DNA of 64,000 bases from JAGCJX01 sp045638645 (GTDB taxonomy: Bacteria; Bacteroidota; Bacteroidia; Bacteroidales; UBA932). A program made the translations under genes and the position numbers. Location: the NCBI GenBank assembly GCA_045638645.1, contig JAZUBU010000022.1, positions 1-64,000 on the forward strand, read 5' to 3'. The stretch's first letter is position 1. Each line of letters starts with the position of its first letter. The notes below the pieces were generated by a model, which saw nothing but the letters and a program-made list of their open reading frames with translations, searched no databases and was not told the origin of the DNA. Positions 51,697-61,044 of the stretch are shown here, one piece after another.

Positions 51697-53655
51697 ATGA
51701 ACAAAGACCTCAGATACTTGCAATTGTTGGCCAAGAAGTTTCCTTCGATACAGGCCGCCAGCACGGAAATCATCAATTTGGAAGCCATCATGAACCTTCC
51801 CAAGGGTACGGAGCACTTTGTGACAGATATTCATGGGGAGTACGAAGCGTTTCAACACGTCCTTAGAAATGCGTCGGGGGTGATCCGACGGAAGGTGGAT
51901 GAAATCTTCGGACACAATTTGCGGGAGGCGGAGAAGCGTGATTTCTGTACCTTGATTTACTACCCGGCTGAAAAACTGAAACGCGTGAAGCAGCAGGAGA
52001 GCGACCTGGAGGGTTGGTACAAAATGACACTCTTGCGTCTGGTGGAGGTTTGTTCGTACTGTTCATCCAAATACACCCGTTCCAAGGTTCAGAAAGCTTT
52101 GCCTGAGACCTACTCCTACATCATCCAGGAGTTGATGTACGAAATTCACGGCGACCGGAACAAGCAGGAGTATACCGATGCGATCATCAACTCCATTGTG
52201 CAGACCGGACGGGCCGACAACTTCATCATTGCCATTTCCAACCTGATCCAGCGGCTGACCATTGATTCCCTTCATATCATCGGTGACATCTATGACCGGG
52301 GACCGGGGGCACACAACATCATGGACACCCTCTGCAATTACCACAATGTGGATATCCAATGGGGCAACCACGACCTGGTGTGGATGGGAGCGGCTTCCGG
52401 CAGTGCTGCCTGTATGGCCAATGTGTTACGCATGAGTTTGCGCTATGCCAACCTGGAGACGTTGGAGGATGGCTACGGCATCAACCTGTTGCCGTTGGCA
52501 ACGTTTGCTATGGAAGTCTATGAGCACGACCCTTGCACTATTTTTATGCCCAAATCGGTGGAAGATCCGACCATTACTCCCAATCAGATCCGTCTGATTG
52601 CCCAGATGCACAAGGCCATTTCCATCATCCAGTTCAAGCTGGAGGGGGAAATCATCCGTCGTCGCCCGGACTTTGAAATGGATGACCGGCTGTTGTTGAA
52701 CAAGATAGACTACGAAAAGGGAACAGTTTGCATCGGTGGTGTGGACTATCCGTTGAAGGACCGCAGTTTCCCGACCATCGACCCGGCCGACCCCTATCGC
52801 CTGACACCGGCAGAGGCACTGGTGGTAGACAAGCTCATGCACAGTTTTGAGTTGAGTACCAAGATGGAAAAGCACATGCGCTGCCTGTATTCGAAGGGAG
52901 CCCTGTACCTGGTTCGGAACGGCAACCTCCTGTACCACGGTTCGGTACCGTTGAACGAAGATGGTACCCTGGCACAAGTGACTGTCAACGGACAAAAATA
53001 TGCCGGAAAAGCCTTGTTTGACCAAGTGGATCAGCTAGTACGGATTGCCTATTTTGAAAACAAGGACATGGACTTGAAGCAGTATGCACAGGACTTTGTC
53101 TGGTACCTGTGGTGCGGTCCTTATTCTCCTCCGTTTGACAAGCGCAAAATGGCTACCTTTGAACGTTATTACCTGGAGGCTCCCGAACCGAAAAAAGAGG
53201 AAAAAGGTTACTATTATAAATTGAAAGGCAAACGGGAGATTTGTGAGATGATTCTCCATGAGTTCGGAATCGATGCCGAATATGGACACATCATCAACGG
53301 TCATATTCCGGTGAAGACGATCAAGGGAGAGAGTCCGATCAAGGCCGACGGCAAGTTGATGGTCATCGACGGAGGTTTCTCAAAGGCCTACCAGTCGGAG
53401 ACGGGTATTGCAGGCTATACCTTGATTTTCAATTCATACGGTATGCACTTGGTGCAACACCAACCGTTTATCTCTCGCCAGAAGGCCATTGAGGATGGCT
53501 TGGACATTATCTCGTCCAACCACGTCGTGGACCTGGCCAGCAAACGGATGTACGTTCGGGATACCGATACCGGACGTGATCTGGCAGCTCAGATCACGGA
53601 TCTGAAGGAATTGCTGAAAGCCTATCGCGGAGGTTTGATCCGCGAAGAAGCTTAG
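51697..53655 (+). CDS. fbp: Class III fructose-1,6-bisphosphatase
   Basis: This gluconeogenic enzyme hydrolyses fructose 1,6-bisphosphate. The 652-residue length and the calcineurin-like metallophosphatase motifs mark the class III (Bacillus Fbp) type: FVTDIHGEYEAF, IIGDIYDRGPGAHNIMD and IQWGNHDLVWMGAA supply the metal ligands. Near the C-terminus GHIINGHIPVK and the basic HQPFISRQKAIEDGLDI complete the fold. It is unrelated to the class I enzyme of E. coli. Its stop overlaps the convergent ctlX stop by 4 bases. Confidence 0.97.
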   Translation: MNKDLRYLQLLAKKFPSIQAASTEIINLEAIMNLPKGTEHFVTDIHGEYEAFQHVLRNASGVIRRKVDEIFGHNLREAEKRDFCTLIYYPAEKLKRVKQQESDLEGWYKMTLLRLVEVCSYCSSKYTRSKVQKALPETYSYIIQELMYEIHGDRNKQEYTDAIINSIVQTGRADNFIIAISNLIQRLTIDSLHIIGDIYDRGPGAHNIMDTLCNYHNVDIQWGNHDLVWMGAASGSAACMANVLRMSLRYANLETLEDGYGINLLPLATFAMEVYEHDPCTIFMPKSVEDPTITPNQIRLIAQMHKAISIIQFKLEGEIIRRRPDFEMDDRLLLNKIDYEKGTVCIGGVDYPLKDRSFPTIDPADPYRLTPAEALVVDKLMHSFELSTKMEKHMRCLYSKGALYLVRNGNLLYHGSVPLNEDGTLAQVTVNGQKYAGKALFDQVDQLVRIAYFENKDMDLKQYAQDFVWYLWCGPYSPPFDKRKMATFERYYLEAPEPKKEEKGYYYKLKGKREICEMILHEFGIDAEYGHIINGHIPVKTIKGESPIKADGKLMVIDGGFSKAYQSETGIAGYTLIFNSYGMHLVQHQPFISRQKAIEDGLDIISSNHVVDLASKRMYVRDTDTGRDLAAQITDLKELLKAYRGGLIREEA

Positions 53656-54563
53656 AAGATTTCGGCGATCATACAGCGAACGGAACCGCCTCCATTTTTC
53701 TCGATGTGATCAATTCGGGGAACAATGAGGCGGTGTTCTTTTTGCAACATGGCCAATTGTTCCGGGCGAAGGCTTTGGTGGGCCGTGGCAGACAGCACCC
53801 AGCAACGTTCTCCCCGGTCGTTGGTCAGTTCCATCATGTTGCCGGCGTAGCAGCGCATCTGCTCCAGCGAGATGTCAAGAACAGTTCTTCCGGTACGTTC
53901 CAAGGAATCACACAGTTGTTGGCGTTCTTCCGGATTGCGGATGGCATCCAGACAGACAATGGCCAGATCGGTGCCGACCGACATCATGACATTGGTGTGG
54001 TAAATTTGGGTTCCGTTCTCATCCACGGCAGAGAACAAGTGGTAGGTGTATCCCAGACGTTCGGCAAAGTCTTTCAGCAGGGTTTCGTGGGTGCGCGGGG
54101 AGCGGCAGGCATACGCGATGCGGTGGATGCGATCCAGCACCATGCTTCCGGTTCCTTCCAGGAAGAGATCCTGCTCCTCGCCGTAGGTCAGGTCGATGGT
54201 TTGTTTGTAGTTGGCGAAGCCTTCCTGGATGGCCTGGATAAAGTGGGCCTTGCGTTCCTGGCGACGGTTCGGGGCAAACAACGGGAAGATGACAAAGTTG
54301 CCGTCTGCGTGGGTGGTGAACCAGTTGTTCGGAAAGATGGAGTCAGGTGTGTGCGGATCGGGTGTGTCCTGTGCTACGAGGACACGGATGCCGTTTTCCC
54401 GGAGCAAGTCAACATAGGCGTTGAATTCTTGCAGGGCATTGTCTTGTGCTATCTGGTTGTCTTCTTGAGTCTGGAAGGCATTGTTGCCGGCCGTTTGCGG
54501 GTTGTAGCCGAAGCGGACGGGTTGTATCATGAAAACGGTCGAGGTGGTTTGTTGGCTTTTCAT
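53652..54563 (-). CDS. ctlX: Citrulline hydrolase (CtlX), amidinotransferase superfamily
   Basis: The 303-residue protein belongs to the guanidine-modifying superfamily and matches the CtlX branch, which yields ornithine from citrulline. Visible catalytic positions are IFPNNWFTTH near residue 80, LEGTGSMVLD (acidic residue), YHTNVMMSVG (histidine) and the nucleophile cysteine in GGGSVRCMIAEIF at the end. Arginine-hydrolysing relatives share this core, so arginine cannot be ruled out as substrate. It is 11 bases downstream of rocD, which uses ornithine, so the two likely form one catabolic route. Confidence 0.88.
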   Translation of the reverse strand: MKSQQTTSTVFMIQPVRFGYNPQTAGNNAFQTQEDNQIAQDNALQEFNAYVDLLRENGIRVLVAQDTPDPHTPDSIFPNNWFTTHADGNFVIFPLFAPNRRQERKAHFIQAIQEGFANYKQTIDLTYGEEQDLFLEGTGSMVLDRIHRIAYACRSPRTHETLLKDFAERLGYTYHLFSAVDENGTQIYHTNVMMSVGTDLAIVCLDAIRNPEERQQLCDSLERTGRTVLDISLEQMRCYAGNMMELTNDRGERCWVLSATAHQSLRPEQLAMLQKEHRLIVPRIDHIEKNGGGSVRCMIAEIF

Positions 54564-54574
54564 GGACGTTGTTT

Positions 54575-55801
54575 TTACAATTCTTCAAACGTTTCAACAA
54601 TGATGCGGATGGCGGTTCTCAGTTCCTCTTCGTTGATGACGAGCGGGGGAGCAAAGCGGATGATGTGCCGGTGGGTGGGTTTGGCCAAGAGCCCTTTCTC
54701 TGCCATTTTCAAGCAGATGTCCCAGGCCTCTTTTCCGTTGTGGGGTTCGGTCACAATGGCATTGAGCAAGCCTTTTCCGCGTACCGATTTGAAGAAAGGT
54801 GATTTGATTTTGGCTATTTCTTCCCGGAAGATTTTTCCGAGGCGTTCTGCATTTTCGGTCAGTTTTTCGTCGCGTACGACTTCAAGGGCGGCTACCGCTA
54901 CGCGGGCTGCCAGCGGGAATCCGCCAAAGGTGGATCCGTGCTCACCCGGTCGGATGGTCAGCATGATGTCGTCGTCCGCCAGGACGGCAGAGACGGGGAG
55001 GGTACCTCCGGACAAGGCTTTGCCCAAGATTACAATGTCCGGACGAACGCCTTCGTGGTCGCAGCAGAGCATACGGCCGGTACGGGCGATGCCCGTTTGT
55101 ACTTCGTCCGCCACGAACAGGACGTTGTGTTGTTTGCATAAGTCGTAGCAGGCTTTCAGGTAACCGTCGTCCGGAACGAATACGCCCGCTTCCCCTTGGA
55201 TGGGTTCTGCCAGGAAGGCAGCAACACGGTCTCCGTGGCGTTCAAGTACCTCTTGCAAGGCAGCCGGGTCGTTGTAAGGAATGACCTCGAAGCCCGGCGT
55301 GAAGGGTCCGTAGTTGGAGTAGCTGTCAGGATCGGTAGAAATTGAAACGATGGAAATGGTCCGGCCGTGGAAGTTGCCACGGCAAGCCACGATGATGGCT
55401 TGGTTTTCCGGAATGCCTTTGCGCACATAACCCCAGCGGCGGGCCAATTTCAGCGCGGTCTCAACGGCTTCGGCACCGGAATTCATCGGAAGCAATTTGT
55501 CGTAACCGAAGAAACGGGTGGCAAATTCTTCGTAGGGACCAAGACAGTCGTTGTGGAAAGCGCGCGAGGTCAGGCAGAGGTTTTGCGCTTGGTCGCACAA
55601 GGCTTTTACGATTTTGGGGTGGCAGTGACCTTGGTTGACCGCAGAGTAAGCGGACAGAAAGTCGAAGTAACGTTTGCCATCCACATCCCACACATAAATG
55701 CCTTGTCCTCTGGATAAGACGACGGGCATCGGGTGGTAGTTGTGCGCTCCATATTGCTCCTCTTGGGCGATGTAGCGTTGTGCATTGGGCGTGATTTCCA
55801 T
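54575..55801 (-). CDS. rocD: Ornithine aminotransferase
   Basis: RocD transfers the delta-amino group of ornithine to 2-oxoglutarate, giving glutamate semialdehyde. The 408-residue PLP enzyme of subgroup II has YAPMPVVL-like NYHPMPVVLSRGQG, LPMNSGAEAVETALK, RGNFHGRT, the aspartate in FVADEVQTGIARTG and the PLP lysine in VILGKALSGG. These blocks are closer to ornithine than to acetylornithine aminotransferases, and the ctlX neighbour supports this. It leads the rocD-ctlX unit and diverges from the YfcC-type carrier. A promoter box lies at 55824-55831. Confidence 0.95.
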   Translation of the reverse strand: MEITPNAQRYIAQEEQYGAHNYHPMPVVLSRGQGIYVWDVDGKRYFDFLSAYSAVNQGHCHPKIVKALCDQAQNLCLTSRAFHNDCLGPYEEFATRFFGYDKLLPMNSGAEAVETALKLARRWGYVRKGIPENQAIIVACRGNFHGRTISIVSISTDPDSYSNYGPFTPGFEVIPYNDPAALQEVLERHGDRVAAFLAEPIQGEAGVFVPDDGYLKACYDLCKQHNVLFVADEVQTGIARTGRMLCCDHEGVRPDIVILGKALSGGTLPVSAVLADDDIMLTIRPGEHGSTFGGFPLAARVAVAALEVVRDEKLTENAERLGKIFREEIAKIKSPFFKSVRGKGLLNAIVTEPHNGKEAWDICLKMAEKGLLAKPTHRHIIRFAPPLVINEEELRTAIRIIVETFEEL

Positions 55802-55823
55802 AAGCGATTTCTTTTATGACTAG

Positions 55824-55860
55824 CAAATATAAATAATCTTATGGAATTTGGTTACTTTTG
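55824..55860. promoter_or_regulatory. Divergent -7 boxes for rocD (-) and the YfcC-family gene (+)
   Basis: TATATTTG on the minus strand (55824-55831) and TACTTTTG on the plus strand (55853-55860) lie 21 bases apart in the 64-base gap. No obvious operator palindrome is seen. Confidence 0.6.
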
Positions 55861-55865
55861 CCCTC

Positions 55866-57449
55866 GTGAAAGCAAAAAAGAAATTCGAATTCCCGAATAC
55901 ATACGTCATTGTATTCTTCCTGATCGTCTTGGCCGCTGTGGCGACCTGGTTTGTTCCCGGTGGTGAATTTTATAAAACCGAGGAGGGGCTTACGGCCTTT
56001 CGTTCAGTCCCTAGCGAGCCACAAACCTGGCAGGTCTTTACGACCTTGTTCGAAGGATTTACCAGCCAGGCTGGGATCATTGTCTTTATCCTGGTCATTG
56101 GGGGCGCCTTTTGGATTGTCAACGGTTGCAAGGCGGTTGATGTGGGCATCTTTGCCTTCCTAAATGCATCCAAACGGCTGGAGGCCTATCCGCTGCTTCG
56201 GAAGGTCGGTGTCCACAACCTGATTCTGATCTTGATCATGATCTTGTTCAGCCTCTTTGGGGCGGTCTTTGGTATGAGTGAGGAGACCATTGCCTTTGTC
56301 GTGGTCCTTGTGCCGTTGGCCATTTCAATGGGGTATGATTCCATCGTAGGGGTTTGTCTGGTCTATGTGGCAGCCCACGTGGGTTTTGCGGGAGCCTTTT
56401 TGAATCCTTTTACCATCGGCATTGCGCAAGGCATGGCCGATCTGCCTTTGTTCTCGGGAATGGGCTACCGCCTGGTTTGTTGGGCGGTACTGACGGCCCT
56501 GACCATTGCGGTGGTGCTGGTGTATGCGACCCGCATCAAGCGTCGCCCCGAGTTGTCGCCGATGTATGAGCTGGATGCTTCCTGGCGGAAAGAGCACGGG
56601 GATGCCCAAGAAAAGATCCCTTATTTTACCAACCGTTCGGCCTGGGTGTCGTTTGCCTTGGTGTGGGTGGCTTCCTTGGTATTTGCGTTTGCTTATGGTT
56701 CGGGATGCGAATTGACCTTTGGTAACAATCCGATTCCGGCCCCCTACCTTTTGTGGGTTCTCTCCGGGCTTTTTGCCTTGGTTTCTGTGGTGGCCCTACG
56801 CAAATCGGTCCATTTCTATATTCTGGGCTTGCTCGGCTTTACCATCGTGTACCTGGTGGTCGGTGTTTCGGCCTATGGCTGGTATATCGGAGAGATCTCG
56901 GCCCTCTTCTTGGGCTTGGCCTTGGCTGCTGGCGTGGCGGCGGGCTATTCGGCCAACAAAATTGTCCAGGAGTTTCTGGCGGGGGCCAAGGACATCCTTT
57001 CGGCGGCTATCATCGTGGGTTTGGCTGCTGGTATTGTCGGTATCCTGAAACAAGGGATGGTCATTGATACGATGCTGTATGCATTGGCTTCCAGTCTGGG
57101 AGAGGCCGGCAAGGTGGCTTCCTTGTCAATGATGTACGGCATACAGACCCTCATCAACCTCTTCATTACTTCGGCTTCGGCCAAGGCGGCCATCACGATG
57201 CCCATCATGGCACCGTTTGCCGATATGATTGACCTGTCCCGTCAGGCGACGGTGTTGGCCTTCCAGTTTGGCGATGGGTTTACCAACATGATTACACCGA
57301 CTTCCGGTGTGCTGATCGCCGTCCTCGGTCTGGCCCGGATTCCTTATGCGAAATGGGTGAAGTGGGTGTGGAAGTTCATCCTCTTCCTGATTCTGGTTGG
57401 TTTTCTGCTCTTGTTGCCGACGATCTTTTTCTCGCTCGAAGGTTTTTAG
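55866..57449 (+). CDS. YfcC-family transporter (putative basic amino acid antiporter)
   Basis: A 527-residue polytopic membrane protein of the YfcC family, distant relatives of C4-dicarboxylate carriers. The N-terminal FPNTYVIVFFLIVLAAVATWFVPGGEF is the family hallmark, followed by a loop and about eleven more helices. Conserved polar breaks include GMSEETIAF and SASAKAAITMPIMAPFADM, with FGDGFTNMITPTSGV near the end. Proteins of this family are often annotated as arginine/ornithine antiporters; the divergent rocD-ctlX operon supports a basic amino acid or citrulline. The start is taken as the GTG at 55866; an in-frame TTG at 55848 lies before the promoter box. Confidence 0.85.
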   Translation: MKAKKKFEFPNTYVIVFFLIVLAAVATWFVPGGEFYKTEEGLTAFRSVPSEPQTWQVFTTLFEGFTSQAGIIVFILVIGGAFWIVNGCKAVDVGIFAFLNASKRLEAYPLLRKVGVHNLILILIMILFSLFGAVFGMSEETIAFVVVLVPLAISMGYDSIVGVCLVYVAAHVGFAGAFLNPFTIGIAQGMADLPLFSGMGYRLVCWAVLTALTIAVVLVYATRIKRRPELSPMYELDASWRKEHGDAQEKIPYFTNRSAWVSFALVWVASLVFAFAYGSGCELTFGNNPIPAPYLLWVLSGLFALVSVVALRKSVHFYILGLLGFTIVYLVVGVSAYGWYIGEISALFLGLALAAGVAAGYSANKIVQEFLAGAKDILSAAIIVGLAAGIVGILKQGMVIDTMLYALASSLGEAGKVASLSMMYGIQTLINLFITSASAKAAITMPIMAPFADMIDLSRQATVLAFQFGDGFTNMITPTSGVLIAVLGLARIPYAKWVKWVWKFILFLILVGFLLLLPTIFFSLEGF

Positions 57450-57464
57450 ATTTTTATCATTTTG

Positions 57465-57486
57465 GGGTCCTTTCGGGACCCTTTTT
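57465..57486 (+). terminator. Terminator of the YfcC-family gene
   Basis: A GGGTCC/GGACCC stem (57465-57470 with 57476-57481) with a 5-base loop, followed by TTTTTG. It lies 15 bases past the stop. Confidence 0.8.
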
Positions 57487-57541
57487 GTTGGCCGTTCGAA
57501 CCGCGTACATTCCTGAAATTGATGAAATTCTGAAGGAAATG

Positions 57542-57571
57542 TTGAAAGTTTGGGAAAAATATGTATCTTTG
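57542..57571 (+). promoter_or_regulatory. Promoter of the rpsL operon (TTG-N19-TATCTTTG)
   Basis: TTG at 57542-57544 is followed after 19 bases by TATCTTTG at 57564-57571, a full match to the Bacteroidota pattern. The rpsL ATG lies 51 bases downstream. Confidence 0.75.
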
Positions 57572-57622
57572 CAGCCCGTTAATTTTGACGGGGTAGTATA
57601 AAGTTAAGAATAACAACTATTT

Positions 57623-58012
57623 ATGCCTACAATTCAACAATTAGTTCGCAAAGGACGCGAGGTGATCGTAGAGAAAAGTAAATCTCGCGCGTTGGATGCT
57701 TGTCCTCAAAGACGTGGTGTTTGTGTACGTGTTTACACAACCACTCCGAAGAAACCTAACTCAGCTATGCGTAAAGTAGCTCGTGTTCGGTTAACCAACC
57801 AAAAAGAGGTCAACGCATACATCCCCGGCGAAGGACACAACTTGCAAGAACACAGCATCGTATTGGTGCGTGGTGGTCGTGTAAAAGACCTTCCCGGTGT
57901 ACGTTACCACATCCTTAGAGGCGCATTGGACACCGCAGGCGTAGAAGGACGTACTCAAAGCCGTTCTCTCTATGGTGCGAAGAGACCCAAAAAAACCGCC
58001 GCTAAGAAGTAA
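57623..58012 (+). CDS. rpsL: 30S ribosomal protein S12
   Basis: S12 sits at the decoding centre of the 30S subunit and affects accuracy. The 129-residue protein starts MPTIQQLVRKGR and contains TTPKKPNSAMRKVARVRL and EGHNLQEHSIVLVRGGRVKDLPGVRYH. The two lysines whose change gives streptomycin resistance in other bacteria (in PKKPNS and RVKDLPG) are wild type. It leads rpsL-rpsG-fusA-rpsJ, with a strong promoter at 57542-57571. Confidence 0.99.
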   Translation: MPTIQQLVRKGREVIVEKSKSRALDACPQRRGVCVRVYTTTPKKPNSAMRKVARVRLTNQKEVNAYIPGEGHNLQEHSIVLVRGGRVKDLPGVRYHILRGALDTAGVEGRTQSRSLYGAKRPKKTAAKK

Positions 58013-58052
58013 TCAATTCATTATTTAATTATTTAAGTAAGTTTTTACAGAA

Positions 58053-58529
58053 ATGAGAAAATCGAAGCCTAAAAAGAGGATTCTACTTCCTGATCCCAAA
58101 TTTCACGAAGTGGCTGTGACTCAATTCGTGAACAATCTGATGTTGCAGGGGAAGAAGAGTATCGCGTATGCTATTTTTTACGATGCCATTGACATGGTAG
58201 GCGAGAAGATGAAAGATTCTGACAAGGCTCCTCTCGACATTTGGAAGAAAGCACTTGAAAACGTAACCCCCCAAGTTGAGGTGAAAAGCCGTCGCGTGGG
58301 TGGTGCAAACTTCCAAGTTCCTACCGAGGTGCGTCCTGAAAGAAAAGTTTCATTGGCAATGAAAAACATGATACTTTTTGCTCGCAAACGTTCTGGCCAC
58401 TCTATGGCCGAAAAACTCTCGGCGGAAATCATTGCTGCCTACAACAACGAAGGTGCTGCATTCAAGAGAAAAGAAGACATGCACCGTATGGCTGAAGCTA
58501 ACAAAGCATTTGCACATTTTCGTTTTTAA
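58053..58529 (+). CDS. rpsG: 30S ribosomal protein S7
   Basis: S7 starts assembly of the 30S head and lines the exit site. The 158-residue protein begins MRKSKPKKRILLPDPKFHE and holds VTQFVNNLMLQGKKSIA, the signature VEVKSRRVGGANFQVPTEVRPERK and the C-terminal KRKEDMHRMAEANKAFAHFRF. It follows rpsL after 40 bases and precedes fusA by 14. Confidence 0.99.
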   Translation: MRKSKPKKRILLPDPKFHEVAVTQFVNNLMLQGKKSIAYAIFYDAIDMVGEKMKDSDKAPLDIWKKALENVTPQVEVKSRRVGGANFQVPTEVRPERKVSLAMKNMILFARKRSGHSMAEKLSAEIIAAYNNEGAAFKRKEDMHRMAEANKAFAHFRF

Positions 58530-58543
58530 TTAGACAATAAGCA

Positions 58544-60661
58544 ATGGCGAGAGATTTAAAATATACTAGAAATATCGGTATCATGGCGCACATTGATGCC
58601 GGTAAGACCACTACCTCTGAACGTATTCTGTTCTACACCGGTAAAACTCACAAACTCGGTGAAGTACACGAAGGTGCTGCTACCATGGACTGGATGGTTC
58701 AAGAGCAAGAACGTGGTATTACCATCACATCTGCTGCCACTACCGCTTTCTGGAAATACAACGGCAAAGATTACCAAATCAACTTGATCGACACTCCAGG
58801 CCACGTTGACTTTACCGTAGAGGTAGAGCGTTCTTTGCGTGTATTGGATGGTACTGTCGCAACTTTCTGTGCAGTAGGTCGCGTGCAACCCCAATCAGAA
58901 ACCGTATGGCGTCAAGCTGACAAATACGGTGTTCCGAAAATCGCTTACGTTAACAAAATGGACCGCGTGGGTGCGGACTTTTTGGCTGTAATCGATGAAA
59001 TGCGCGAAAAACTCGGTGCAAACGCAGTTCCGCTTTGCTTGCCGATCGGTGCAGAAGACAAGTTCGCTGGTATCGTTGACTTGATTTCCAACCGCGCTAT
59101 TATCTACAACCAAGACAGCAAAGAGTTGGTAAACTACACTTATGCTGAGGTTCCTGCTGAAATGCAAGCGGATGTAGAAGAATGGAGAGGTAAGTTGGTT
59201 GAAGCTGCGGCTGAATACAACGACGAACTTCTCGAAAAATTCTTTGAAGATCCCGATTCAATTACCGAAGAAGAATTGATCGACGCTTTGCGTAAAGCAA
59301 CCATTGATATGGCGATCGTTCCCGTATGTTGTGGTTCTTCCTTCAAGAACAAAGGTGTCCAATTCTTGTTGGATGCAGTGATGCGTTTCTTGCCTTCACC
59401 CCTCGATAAAGGTGAAATCAAAGGTACCAACCCGACTACCAACAACGAAGAAATTCGTAAGTTTGATTCTAAAGAGCCGTTCTGTGCATTGGTGTTCAAG
59501 ATTGCGACAGACCCCTTCGTAGGTCGTTTGGCTTTCTTGCGTGCTTATTCTGGACGTTTGGATGCAGGTTCTTACATCCTCAACACCCGTTCCGGTAAGA
59601 AAGAACGTGTAGCTCGTTTGTATCAAATGCACTCCAATAAACAAAACCCGATTGAATTTGTTGAAGCTGGTGACATCTGCGCTGCAGTAGGTTTCAAAGA
59701 ACTCCGCACCGGTGATACCATCTGCGTTGAAACAAATCCGATCGTGCTTGAATCCATGACTTTCCCGGATCCGGTGATCGGTTTGGCCGTAGAACCGAAG
59801 ACCCAAAAAGACTTGGATAAATTGGGTATTGCGTTGGGCAAATTGGCCGAAGAAGACCCCACCTTCACCGTACGTTCTGACCACGAAACCGGTCAAACCG
59901 TTATCAGCGGTATGGGTGAACTTCACTTGGATATCATCGTAGACCGTCTCCGTCGTGAGTTCGGTGTTGAAATCAACCAAGGTGCTCCGCAAGTTAACTA
60001 CAAGGAAGCTATCACTTCTACAGTTCAACACCGTGAAGTCTTCAAGAAACAATCCGGTGGTCGCGGTAAATTCGCGGACATCATTGTGGAAATCGGCCCG
60101 GCTGATGAAGGCGTTGTTGGTTTGCAATTTGTGGACGAAGTGAAAGGTGGTAACATTCCTCGTGAATACATCCCTTCTGTAGAAAAAGGTTTCAAATCTG
60201 CTATGGCCAATGGTGTTCTCGCAGGTTACGAAGTTACCTCTATGAAGGTGGTTCTCAAGGACGGTTCATTCCACCCGGTCGATTCAGACTCCTTGTCTTT
60301 CGAAATTTGTGCTCGTCAAGCTTTCCGTCACGCACTGCCCAAAGCAGTTCCTGTTTTGATGGAGCCTATCATGTCTCTCGAAGTGGTTACTCCGGAAGAC
60401 TACATGGGTGATGTGATCGGTGACTTGAACAAACGCCGTGGTCAAATTACCAACATGGACTCCAAAGGCAACGCACGTATTGTGAAAGCAAAAGTTCCGC
60501 TTGCAGAACAATTCGGTTATGTAACCATCCTCCGTACCATTACCTCCGGCCGTGCTACCAGCACCATGGAATTCTCTCACTACGCAGAACTCCCGTCAAA
60601 CTTGGCGAAAGAAGTGATCGAGAAATCTGGCAACCGGAAGTTGGATGATATGGATGAATAA
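58544..60661 (+). CDS. fusA: Elongation factor G
   Basis: EF-G drives translocation on the ribosome using GTP. The 705-residue protein has G1 (AHIDAGKTTTSERIL), G3 (DTPGHVDFT) and G4 (NKMD), then domains II to V, including the domain IV segment GRGKFADIIVEI. The switch I region GAATMDWMVQEQERGITITSAAT is fully conserved. It lies in the usual position after rpsG and shows the biased codon use of highly expressed genes. No second paralogue is present here. rpsJ follows after 22 bases. Confidence 0.99.
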   Translation: MARDLKYTRNIGIMAHIDAGKTTTSERILFYTGKTHKLGEVHEGAATMDWMVQEQERGITITSAATTAFWKYNGKDYQINLIDTPGHVDFTVEVERSLRVLDGTVATFCAVGRVQPQSETVWRQADKYGVPKIAYVNKMDRVGADFLAVIDEMREKLGANAVPLCLPIGAEDKFAGIVDLISNRAIIYNQDSKELVNYTYAEVPAEMQADVEEWRGKLVEAAAEYNDELLEKFFEDPDSITEEELIDALRKATIDMAIVPVCCGSSFKNKGVQFLLDAVMRFLPSPLDKGEIKGTNPTTNNEEIRKFDSKEPFCALVFKIATDPFVGRLAFLRAYSGRLDAGSYILNTRSGKKERVARLYQMHSNKQNPIEFVEAGDICAAVGFKELRTGDTICVETNPIVLESMTFPDPVIGLAVEPKTQKDLDKLGIALGKLAEEDPTFTVRSDHETGQTVISGMGELHLDIIVDRLRREFGVEINQGAPQVNYKEAITSTVQHREVFKKQSGGRGKFADIIVEIGPADEGVVGLQFVDEVKGGNIPREYIPSVEKGFKSAMANGVLAGYEVTSMKVVLKDGSFHPVDSDSLSFEICARQAFRHALPKAVPVLMEPIMSLEVVTPEDYMGDVIGDLNKRRGQITNMDSKGNARIVKAKVPLAEQFGYVTILRTITSGRATSTMEFSHYAELPSNLAKEVIEKSGNRKLDDMDE

Positions 60662-60683
60662 TTGATTAGTAAAAATTGATAAT

Positions 60684-60992
60684 ATGAGCCAAAAAATTAG
60701 AATTAAACTGAAATCATACGATCACGCTTTGGTAGACAAGTCTGCTGAAAAGATCGTGAAGACAGTAGAGGCTTCAGGTGCAGTTGTAAAAGGTCCCATT
60801 CCGCTTCCGACTGACAAGAAGATCTTTACCGTTAACCGCTCAACTTTCGTTAACAAGAAATCTCGTGAGCAATTCGAACTGAACTCATACCGTCGTTTGC
60901 TGGACATCTACAGCTCTACTCCTAACACCGTAGATGCTTTGATGAAACTGGAACTCCCCAGCGGTGTTGACGTGTTGATCAAAGTTTGTTAA
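60684..60992 (+). CDS. rpsJ: 30S ribosomal protein S10
   Basis: S10 is a head protein of the 30S subunit and also the transcription factor NusE. The 102-residue protein shows IKLKSYDHALVDKSAEKIVKTVEASGA, GPIPLPTDKKIFTVNRS, the mobile-loop SREQFELNSYRRLLDIYS and the end SGVDVLIKVC. It is the last gene of the ribosomal run in this window. What follows is a tRNA and an unrelated lipoprotein gene, not rplC. Confidence 0.99.
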   Translation: MSQKIRIKLKSYDHALVDKSAEKIVKTVEASGAVVKGPIPLPTDKKIFTVNRSTFVNKKSREQFELNSYRRLLDIYSSTPNTVDALMKLELPSGVDVLIKVC

Positions 60993-61011
60993 GTGTTCTA
61001 ACATAACATCC

Positions 61012-61019
61012 TATCTTTG
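61012..61019 (+). promoter_or_regulatory. -7 box TATCTTTG upstream of the CAU tRNA
   Basis: TATCTTTG lies 25 bases before the tRNA. A TTTG at 60985-60988 is 23 bases upstream, slightly long for a -33 element. The tRNA may also be read from the rpsL operon. Confidence 0.45.
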
Positions 61020-61044
61020 AGGGTCTCCTCATAGATAGTGATTC

